The notes under the pieces: model-generated | Seen by the model: the letters and a program-made list of their open reading frames with translations, nothing else | What the model was told of the DNA's origin: nothing | Databases searched by the model: none | NCBI GenBank assembly: GCA_031267345.1 | Contig: JAIRZG010000185.1 | Location: forward strand, 1 to 13,126 | Reading direction: 5' to 3' | Length of the DNA stretch: 13,126 nucleotides | Source of the DNA: Zoogloeaceae bacterium | GTDB lineage: Bacteria > Pseudomonadota > Gammaproteobacteria > Burkholderiales > Rhodocyclaceae | Shown here: in pieces, positions 8,362 to 13,126 of the stretch | How the letters are laid out: the number at the start of each line of letters is the position of its first letter | Position numbering within the stretch: position 1 is the first letter of the stretch | Translations under genes and position numbers: made by a program

Positions 8362-8392
8362 CACAGTCCTCTGCGGAACACGGGGATTCCTT

Positions 8393-9757
8393 ATGAACGC
8401 GAACGAAACGCGACGACAACAACGCATTCTGGTCGTCGAGGATGATCAGGGCTTGCGCGAAGCCATCTGCGATACGCTGGAACTGGCGGGCTGCACGGTT
8501 TTCAATGCCCCCGGCGGGGCGGAGGCGCTGGCGATTCTCGCGGCGCAAAAAATCGCCCTCGTCATCAGCGATGTCCGCATGTCGCCCGTGGACGGCATTG
8601 CGCTGTTGAAGGAAATCCGCCAGTGGCAGCCGCAACTGCCGGTATTGTTGATGACCGCCTACGCCGAGGTGGACAAGGCGGTGGAAGCCATGCGTTCCGG
8701 CGCGTGCGACTTTTTGCTGAAACCCTTTGAGCCTGCGGCGTTGCTCGCGCAAATCGACAAATACGCCCTGCCGGAACCCGGCGCGATTCTGGGGGTCATC
8801 GCCGTCGATCCGGTCAGTCTCAACCTGTTTGGCATTGCCGGGCGCGTCGCCCAGACCGACGCCACCGTGTTCCTGACCGGAGAATCCGGCGTCGGCAAGG
8901 AAGTGGTCGCCCGCTTCATTCACCGGAATTCCGCCCGCAAGGACGGACCGTTTGTCGCCATCAACTGCGCCGCCATCCCCGAAAATCTGTTGGAAGCTAC
9001 CCTGTTCGGCTACGAGAAAGGCGCGTTCACCGGCGCGCAGACGGCGCAGGCGGGAAAATTCGAGCAGGCGCAGGACGGTTCCCTGTTGCTTGATGAAGTC
9101 ACGGAAATGCCGCTTTCCCTGCAAGCCAAATTATTGCGCGTGTTACAGGAGCGGGAAGTCGAGCGCGTCGGCGGCAAAAAGCCGATCCGCCTCAACATTC
9201 GCGTCATCGCCACTTCCAACCGCGACATGATGGCGGCCGTACAGCGCGGCGTCTTCCGCGAGGATTTGTATTATCGGCTCAATGTTTTTCCCATTCTCAT
9301 TCCGGCGCTGCGCCAGCGTCCTGCCGACATCGCGCCGCTGGCGCGGCATTTCGTGCGCGAATACGGCGCTTCCATCGGGCGTCCGGGGCTTGCCCTTGCC
9401 GCCGGGGCCGAAGCCGCATTGACTGCCCACCCCTGGCCCGGCAATGTGCGCGAACTGGAAAACACTCTGCAACGCGCCATGATCCTCGCGCCCGGAAAAA
9501 CCATCGAGGCAAAATTGCTGGCGTTGACCCTGGCGCCTTCATCGTCCATCCCGATTCCGGCGGAAGAAAACCTGCAAAATGCGGAAAAAAGCGCCGATAA
9601 TGGCAATATGAAAGACTTGGAGCGGGAGCATATCCTCAAGACGCTGGCGGAGGCGCGTGGTTCCCGCAAGGCCACCGCCGAACGCCTGGGCATTTCCGAC
9701 CGCACCCTGCGCTACAAGCTGAAGCAGTATAAGGAAGAAGGCTACCTTCAGGAATAA
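8393..9757 (+). CDS. fleR: Sigma-54-dependent flagellar response regulator FleR/FlrC type
   Basis: A 454-residue NtrC-family activator. The receiver domain (about 10-125) has the acidic pocket VVEDD at 14-18, phosphoacceptor Asp60 (SDVRM) and conserved Lys in LLKPFEP. The AAA+ domain has Walker A GESGVGKE at about 163-170, GAFTGA (210-215), the loop that contacts RpoN, and Walker B GSLLLDEV. LNIRVIATSNRD, FREDLYYRLNVFPI and HPWPGNVREL follow. The Fis-type helix-turn-helix at the end is TAERLGISDRTLRYKLKQY. The ATG at 8393 has GGGGA 7 bases upstream. It is most likely phosphorylated by the FleS-like kinase encoded at 5137-6366, though a 2-kb block now separates them. The gene ends 73 bases before fliE, whose promoter is of the RpoN class. 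FleR is preferred over NtrC because of the flagellar context. Confidence 0.93.
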   Translation: MNANETRRQQRILVVEDDQGLREAICDTLELAGCTVFNAPGGAEALAILAAQKIALVISDVRMSPVDGIALLKEIRQWQPQLPVLLMTAYAEVDKAVEAMRSGACDFLLKPFEPAALLAQIDKYALPEPGAILGVIAVDPVSLNLFGIAGRVAQTDATVFLTGESGVGKEVVARFIHRNSARKDGPFVAINCAAIPENLLEATLFGYEKGAFTGAQTAQAGKFEQAQDGSLLLDEVTEMPLSLQAKLLRVLQEREVERVGGKKPIRLNIRVIATSNRDMMAAVQRGVFREDLYYRLNVFPILIPALRQRPADIAPLARHFVREYGASIGRPGLALAAGAEAALTAHPWPGNVRELENTLQRAMILAPGKTIEAKLLALTLAPSSSIPIPAEENLQNAEKSADNGNMKDLEREHILKTLAEARGSRKATAERLGISDRTLRYKLKQYKEEGYLQE

Positions 9758-9762
9758 AGCGC

Positions 9763-9808
9763 GTTGGCCTGAAATTTGCTGATGGATCGGGTGAGACATC
9801 AGGCCAAC
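9763..9808. repeat. Perfect 10-bp inverted repeat around the fliE promoter
   Basis: GTTGGCCTGA (9763-9772) and TCAGGCCAAC (9799-9808) are exact inverse complements separated by 26 bases. The left arm contains the -24 element and the right arm lies about 10 bases downstream of the expected transcription start. It could be an operator for a dimeric regulator, or a long-looped hairpin after fleR. No T-run follows, which argues against a terminator. Confidence 0.7.
9764..9780 (+). promoter_or_regulatory. Sigma-54 promoter of fliE
   Basis: TTGGCCTGAAATTTGCT has GG at 9766-9767 and GC at 9778-9779 with exactly 10 bases between, and closely fits the TTGGCAC-N5-TTGC consensus. Transcription should begin near 9790, about 40 bases before fliE. 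FleR, encoded directly upstream, is the obvious activator, though FleQ-type activation is also possible. Confidence 0.8.
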
Positions 9809-9830
9809 CGCGATTCACCGGAGTTTTATC

Positions 9831-10157
9831 ATGGATACCAAAGGCATAGAACAAATGCTGAACCTCCTGCACAGCACCGCCGCGCAGGCGGCTGGCGGCA
9901 ACGCCAAAGCCGCCGAGGTCGGCGCGGCGGGCGACGCCAATTTCGCGCAGGTGTTGAAAAGTTCCATCGATCAGGTCAATAACGCGCAAAAGCAGGCGAC
10001 GCAGATGGCGGAAAATCTTGCCGCCGGCAGCAGCGAACAAAACCTGCACGAAGTCATGATCGCCCTGCAAACCGCCTCCATCTCCTTTCAGGAAATGGTG
10101 CAAGTCCGCAACCGTCTGGTCAGCGCCTATCAGGATGTGATGAACATGCAGGTGTAG
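9831..10157 (+). CDS. fliE: Flagellar hook-basal body protein FliE
   Basis: FliE (108 residues, normal length) is the junction protein between the FliF ring and the proximal rod and is among the first export substrates. The C-terminal half has the family signature: LHEVMIALQTASISFQEMVQVRNRLVSAYQDVMNMQV. The N-terminus starts MDTKGIEQMLNLL and passes through an Ala/Gly-rich linker. There is no signal peptide, as expected for type III export. The ATG at 9831 has CGGAG 7 bases upstream. It is transcribed alone from a sigma-54 promoter downstream of fleR and runs convergently into the cupin gene. The usual fliE-fliF adjacency is lost: fliF lies about 4.9 kb away on the other strand. Confidence 0.97.
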   Translation: MDTKGIEQMLNLLHSTAAQAAGGNAKAAEVGAAGDANFAQVLKSSIDQVNNAQKQATQMAENLAAGSSEQNLHEVMIALQTASISFQEMVQVRNRLVSAYQDVMNMQV

Positions 10158-10175
10158 CCGGGGTCAGGGATCGGG

Positions 10176-10205
10176 AAAAATCAGCGGCGGCTTCAGGCCG
10201 CCGTT
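10176..10205 (-). terminator. Rho-independent terminator for cupin/uup transcript
   Basis: A 7-bp GC-rich hairpin, CGGCGGC (10185-10191) and GCCGCCG (10197-10203), with a 5-base loop. On the minus strand it is followed after a few bases by TTTTT (10180-10176). The cupin stop codon TGA (10195-10193) lies in the loop. The hairpin also lies 27 bases after the fliE stop, but on the plus strand no T-run follows, so it serves mainly the minus strand. Confidence 0.55.
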
Positions 10206-10582
10206 GTGATGAACAGCGTCACCAGCGCCGCGTCGCCTGCCTGGCGGCTTTTGTGACCGTGGATTGCGGGGTTGAATATCTTGCCTTCGGGCAGCAGATC
10301 GTTGGAATAAAAGCCTTCGCCCGCCGAAAACAGGCGGCGGCTACCGTCGCGCAGGGTGATTTCCATTTGTCCGGCAAGAATGAAAGTCCATTGCGGGCGG
10401 GCAGTGCAGTGGAATTCGCTGGCAAAGCCGACCGGAGAACGTCGGAACTGGAGATTTTCGGTCGGGTAGCGTTCTGAAAGACGCGCGGCGGGCGAACCTT
10501 CGGGGAGGGGCAGGGCGTCTTCGCGGAAACGGGCGTAGCCGTCCGCGTCGGTGTACAAGGTGATTCGGGTCAGGGTTTGCAT
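10193..10582 (-). CDS. Small cupin-domain protein
   Basis: A single-domain cupin of 129 residues with no assigned function. Beta-barrel motifs visible are EFHCTARPQWTFILAGQMEI, followed by LRDGSRRLFSAGEGFYSNDL and IHGHKSRQAGDAALVTLFI. His residues in EFHC and IHGH are candidate metal ligands, but the canonical cupin His-x-His-x(3,4)-Glu set is incomplete, so metal binding is uncertain. The ATG at 10582 is chosen over one at 10597 because it has AGGA with 7-base spacing, while the upstream ATG has no ribosome site. It follows uup by 24 bases on the same strand and is probably co-transcribed with it. It could be a metabolite- or stress-related protein, but the sequence does not show which. Confidence 0.82.
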   Translation of the reverse strand: MQTLTRITLYTDADGYARFREDALPLPEGSPAARLSERYPTENLQFRRSPVGFASEFHCTARPQWTFILAGQMEITLRDGSRRLFSAGEGFYSNDLLPEGKIFNPAIHGHKSRQAGDAALVTLFITTAA

Positions 10583-10606
10583 GGCGGTTTCCTGCATGGG
10601 TGAAAA

Positions 10607-12502
10607 TCAGTTGCGCGTCTCCAGCATTTCCCAACGCTCCAGCAACGCCGTCAATTCGTCCTCGAGGGCGGCGAGGCGTTTGGCGGCGACAGCGGCCTGT
10701 TCCGCCGCCTGCCGATAAAACGCCGGGTCGGAAAGCCGGGCGGAAAGCGCGGACTGTTCGGCTTCCAGCGCGGCGATTTGCTCCGGCAGCGCCGCCAGTT
10801 CCCGCGCTTCCTTCCAGCTTAATTTGTCGGTTTTCGCGGATGGCGCGGGCGGTGCGGGTTTGGCGGCTTTATCCGTTTTTTCCGGCTTGACGGCGGGCAT
10901 TGTCGCGTTTGCCCTGGTCGCCTGCCAATCGCTGAAGCCGCCGACATATTCGCGCCACAGGCCATCGCCTTCGGCGGCGAAGGTCTGCGTCACCACGTTA
11001 TCCAGAAAGGCGCGGTCGTGGCTGACCAGAAACAGGGTTCCGCTGTAGTCTTGCAAGCGTTGTTCGAGGAGTTCCAGCGTCTCCATATCCAGATCATTGG
11101 TCGGTTCATCGAGCGCCAGCACATTGGCGGGACGGGCAAAAAGACGCGCCAGCAACAGGCGGTTGCGCTCGCCGCCGGAAAGCGTCCTGACCGGCGAGCG
11201 GGCGCGTTCGGGGGCGAACAGAAAATCTTCCAGATAACCCGTCACATGCTTTTTCACGCCGCCAATCTCCACATAATCGGAGCCGGGCGCAATCACCTCG
11301 GCGAGACTGGCGTTTTCATCCAGCTGGGCGCGAAACTGGTCAAAATAGGCGATTTTCTGCCGGGTTCCCCGGCGCAGCGCGCCGGAATCCGGTTTGATCT
11401 CGCCCAGCAGCAGGCGCAGCAGCGTGGTCTTGCCCGCGCCATTTTTGCCGATCAGCCCTACCTTGTCGCCGCGCAGGATGCGGGTGGAAAAGTCGCGCAC
11501 GATGATTTTTTCGCCAAAGGCTTTACGCACATGCTGCAATTCCGCCACCAGTTCGCCGCTTTTTTCGCCCGCCAAAAGCCGCAGGGCTGCTTGTCCCATA
11601 CGTTTCCGCCGCTCTGAACGCGCCTGTCGCAGCTTTTCCAGACGTTGCACGCGAAACGCCGCGCGGGTGCGTCGCGCTTCCACGCCCTTGCGTATCCAGA
11701 TTTCTTCGGCCTTCAACTGTTTGTCGAGTTTTTTGTCGAGCCGGATTTCCTCATGCAGCAAGGCTTCCTTGCGTCGTTGGTAGTCGCTGAAATTGCCGGG
11801 GAAGCAGGTGAGTTTGCCGCGATCGAGTTCGACAATGCGCGTCGCCAGCCGTTCCAGAAAACGTCGGTCATGGGTGACGAACAACAGGCTCGCGCGACAT
11901 TCCAGCAAAAAGGTTTCCAGCCATTCGATGCTTTCGATGTCGAGATGATTGGTGGGTTCGTCCAGCAGCAACGCTTGCGGTGACCCGGCCAGAGCGCGCG
12001 CCAGCGCCAGACGTTTTTTCTGCCCGCCGGAGAGCGTATCGATCCGCGCCTCCGCGTCCAGCGCGAAACGGCTGATGGCGCGTTCCGCCATGCTCTGCCA
12101 GTTCCACGCGCCCGCCGCTTCCAGCGCGTGTTGCAGGTCTTCCAGCCGTTGCAGGAGCGCTGCGTCCTCCGTATCCGCCAGCGCCCGCGAGACCTGATGA
12201 TATTCCGACAACAAACGGGAAACTTCGCCCAAACCGGAGACCACCGCCTGAAACACCGTCTCTTCCGCCGCCAGCGTCGGCTCCTGCGGCACATGGGCGA
12301 CGCGGATGCCGGGTTGCCGCCAGACGCGCCCTTCATCCAGCGCGCGCTGCCCCGCCAATACCGACAACAGCGACGACTTGCCCATGCCATTGCGCCCAAT
12401 CAGCCCCACCCGCTCGCCCGCGTCCAGCAAAAAATCCACGCGCTCCAGGAGCGGCGCATGTCCAAAGGCAAGACTGGCGTTTTCGAGTTTTAAAAGCGGC
12501 AC
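10607..12502 (-). CDS. uup: ABC-F family ATPase Uup
   Basis: A soluble duplicated ABC ATPase (631 residues; E. coli Uup is about the same). ABC-F proteins act at the ribosome, and Uup loss in E. coli raises precise transposon excision. First domain: Walker A GRNGMGKS (36-43), signature LSGGQKKR, Walker B ALLLDEPTNHLD. The inter-domain arm is the charged helix pair from about LDKKLDKQLKAEE to RQARSERRKR, the P-site tRNA interaction motif. Second domain: GKNGAGKTT, LSGGERNR, VLALDEPTNDLD. After a Pro/Lys linker, the last 75 residues are the Uup C-terminal coiled coil (SWKEARELAALPEQIAALE to the end), which separates Uup from EttA and YheS. Start is GTG at 12502 with no clear ribosome site. It is 48 bases downstream of the zinc-finger gene and 24 upstream of the cupin gene. 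Confidence 0.95.
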   Translation of the reverse strand: MPLLKLENASLAFGHAPLLERVDFLLDAGERVGLIGRNGMGKSSLLSVLAGQRALDEGRVWRQPGIRVAHVPQEPTLAAEETVFQAVVSGLGEVSRLLSEYHQVSRALADTEDAALLQRLEDLQHALEAAGAWNWQSMAERAISRFALDAEARIDTLSGGQKKRLALARALAGSPQALLLDEPTNHLDIESIEWLETFLLECRASLLFVTHDRRFLERLATRIVELDRGKLTCFPGNFSDYQRRKEALLHEEIRLDKKLDKQLKAEEIWIRKGVEARRTRAAFRVQRLEKLRQARSERRKRMGQAALRLLAGEKSGELVAELQHVRKAFGEKIIVRDFSTRILRGDKVGLIGKNGAGKTTLLRLLLGEIKPDSGALRRGTRQKIAYFDQFRAQLDENASLAEVIAPGSDYVEIGGVKKHVTGYLEDFLFAPERARSPVRTLSGGERNRLLLARLFARPANVLALDEPTNDLDMETLELLEQRLQDYSGTLFLVSHDRAFLDNVVTQTFAAEGDGLWREYVGGFSDWQATRANATMPAVKPEKTDKAAKPAPPAPSAKTDKLSWKEARELAALPEQIAALEAEQSALSARLSDPAFYRQAAEQAAVAAKRLAALEDELTALLERWEMLETRN

Positions 12503-12533
12503 GGGGGTCAGAGGTCAGGAATCAGAGGGGGGA
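12503..12533. repeat. Short imperfect GGTCAG tandem repeats before uup
   Basis: Three diverged copies of a 7-8 base unit (GGTCAGA, GGTCAGGA, ATCAGAGG) fill most of the gap between the zinc-finger gene and uup. A similar GGGGTCAGGGATCGGG occurs after fliE (10160-10175). Possibly a dispersed spacer repeat of this genome. No function is evident. Confidence 0.4.
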
Positions 12534-12550
12534 TGCCGCTGTTTTCGCGC

Positions 12551-12775
12551 TCATTGTCCATAATGGCGCGATTCCATTGAGACCTCCGCGCCAACGGCAG
12601 CTTCGGCGCTGTTGAACGCCTGCGCTGCCGCTGATTCCTCAATAAATTCTTCGCCGCAGTTATCGCACACCATTGCCGGAACCTGCCTGAACAACAGGGT
12701 CGTGGTCGCGCGTTCCAGCGTCAGGCTGGCAAACCCTGGCCGGACATGGCCACATTTACAGATAGGACAGATCAT
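12551..12775 (-). CDS. YgiT/MqsA-type zinc-finger protein
   Basis: A 74-residue protein with two Cys pairs, CPIC (C3, C6) and CDNC (C37, C40), in the pattern of the YgiT-type zinc finger found at the N-terminus of the antitoxin MqsA. The middle LERATTTLLFRQVPAMVC and the GEEFIEES after the second pair are typical. The DNA-binding helix-turn-helix of full MqsA is absent, so it may neutralise a partner without repressing. The ATG at 12775 has AAGGA 7 bases upstream and overlaps the stop of the preceding DUF4258 frame (ATGA), so the two were co-translated. Small DUF4258-YgiT pairs are common in bacteria and are suspected toxin-antitoxin-like modules, which is family knowledge and inference, not shown here. 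Confidence 0.82.
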   Translation of the reverse strand: MICPICKCGHVRPGFASLTLERATTTLLFRQVPAMVCDNCGEEFIEESAAAQAFNSAEAAVGAEVSMESRHYGQ

Positions 12776-12969
12776 GATTTTTTCCTTTCAAAACCGAATT
12801 CCCACAGGCTTGGGTCAGGTTCATATACGGTGATGACGATGGTTTCGTTTTCCGGCGTATCCGCGGCAACCACATGAACAGGCCGCAGATCACGCCAACC
12901 CAGCAGCAAATGGCTTGGATAAGGCGTGTCGTTCGGATAGTCAATAATACGCTTACCGTTCCGCCAAAC
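12772..12969 (-). pseudogene. DUF4258 domain protein, C-terminal fragment
   Basis: An open frame of 65 codons with no start codon: an in-frame TAG lies at 12972-12970. It encodes NGKRIIDYPNDTPYPSHLLL, then RPVHVVAADT, then IVITVYEPDPSLWEFGFE and KKS. This is the well-conserved second half of DUF4258 proteins (YPxDxPYPSxLLLG, RPxHVV, ITVYEPDP). The N-terminal part, which usually carries a HA-x-x-R-type segment, is missing and replaced by sequence belonging to the adjoining TnpB element. The stop overlaps the zinc-finger gene start by 4 bases. Probably inactivated, though a fused or re-initiated product cannot be excluded. Confidence 0.78.
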
Positions 12970-13002
12970 CTACGCAAATCTGTCTGAACCTGATTAAACC
13001 TG
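12963..13002. repeat. Four imperfect 10-bp tandem repeats at the TnpB/DUF4258 junction
   Basis: Units GCCAAACCTA, CGCAAATCTG, TCTGAACCTG and ATTAAACCTG share the ending AAACCTG (allowing one change in each of the first three) with a strict 10-base period. The array begins inside the tnpB stop region and ends where DUF4258 similarity starts, so it is probably the right end of the element or its insertion scar. Confidence 0.6.
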
Positions 13003-13126
13003 TTCATTAGAAATGCTGTTGGCTTCCTGCTTCACAGAGGACGGTTTCGTTCCCGTCTTGCGACGGGAGCCAGCGCCTTCCTCTCCACAGGCTGACACCG
13101 TGGAACTCACGGCGTTGTTTCTCAAA
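12994..13126 (-). CDS. tnpB: IS200/IS605-type TnpB (OrfB), C-terminal end only
   Basis: The last 43 codons of a minus-strand frame that enters from the right edge and stops with TAA at 12996-12994. They read NNAVSSTVSACGEEGAGSRR followed by KTGTKPSSVKQEANS. The pattern SSTVSACGEEG ... KPxSxKQEAN is the characteristic tail of TnpB/OrfB proteins, the RuvC-type RNA-guided nucleases that are ancestors of Cas12. The RuvC III aspartate and the zinc ribbon lie upstream, outside the window, so activity cannot be judged. In studied TnpB elements the 3' end of this gene plus the right end is also the omegaRNA scaffold. The flanking DUF4258 gene would then supply the guide. Confidence 0.75.
   Translation of the reverse strand, partial: LRNNAVSSTVSACGEEGAGSRRKTGTKPSSVKQEANSISNEQV

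Noticed and set aside
8197..8427. 76-codon minus-strand frame
   Set aside because: It overlaps the fleR start antisense and the transposase remnant, with no family likeness.
9592..9599. GCCGATAA, matching a sigma-28 -10 element
   Set aside because: It lies inside fleR, has no TAAAGTTT-like element at the right distance, and fliE has a far better sigma-54 promoter.
12963..13002. CRISPR-like array
   Set aside because: Units are only 10 bases, adjacent and without spacers.
12756..13007. 83-codon minus-strand frame starting MNRFNQVQ
   Set aside because: It crosses the tnpB end and runs out of frame over the recognisable DUF4258 fragment. Its translation resembles neither.

Overview
The window is moderately GC-rich DNA from a Gram-negative, flagellated bacterium. 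The FliF, FliG and FliI sequences look proteobacterial, most like betaproteobacteria or related gammaproteobacteria. This placement is by eye from conserved protein stretches, with no database search. The core is a basal-body and export flagellar locus under an RpoN-type regulatory pair, interrupted and flanked by mobile or accessory genes.

Layout: (1) 1-4972, minus strand: fliF-fliG-fliH-fliI, tightly packed. It encodes the MS ring, the rotor switch protein, the export ATPase regulator and the export ATPase; fliI runs off the left edge. (2) 4973-5136: divergent regulatory region with two short palindromes. (3) 5137-6366, plus strand: a soluble PAS-histidine kinase of the FleS/FlrB type. (4) 6385-8314: a foreign block of about 2 kb between the kinase and its regulator. 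It holds an AAA_14/DUF4143-type ATPase on the minus strand, with a 12-bp inverted repeat at its promoter, and a decayed IS1-family transposase. (5) 8393-10157, plus strand: the sigma-54 activator fleR, then fliE behind a near-consensus sigma-54 promoter that overlaps a perfect 10-bp inverted repeat. (6) 10176-12502, minus strand: the ABC-F ATPase uup followed by a small cupin gene, ending in a terminator hairpin whose loop holds the cupin stop codon. (7) 12551-13126, minus strand: a YgiT/MqsA-type zinc-finger gene, the C-terminal part of a DUF4258 gene overlapping it by ATGA, a 4 x 10-bp imperfect tandem array, and the C-terminal end of an IS200/IS605-type TnpB.

How they work together: the kinase should phosphorylate FleR, which activates RpoN promoters such as the one before fliE. 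FliE joins the FliF ring to the rod, FliG mounts on FliF, and FliH/FliI deliver export substrates. The usual fleS-fleR adjacency is broken by the foreign block, so fleR probably needs its own promoter. At the right edge, a TnpB element appears to have landed in a DUF4258 gene, removing its 5' part and leaving the zinc-finger partner intact. If this TnpB makes an omegaRNA from its 3' end, the guide would come from the interrupted DUF4258 gene. This is the most interesting lead in the window.
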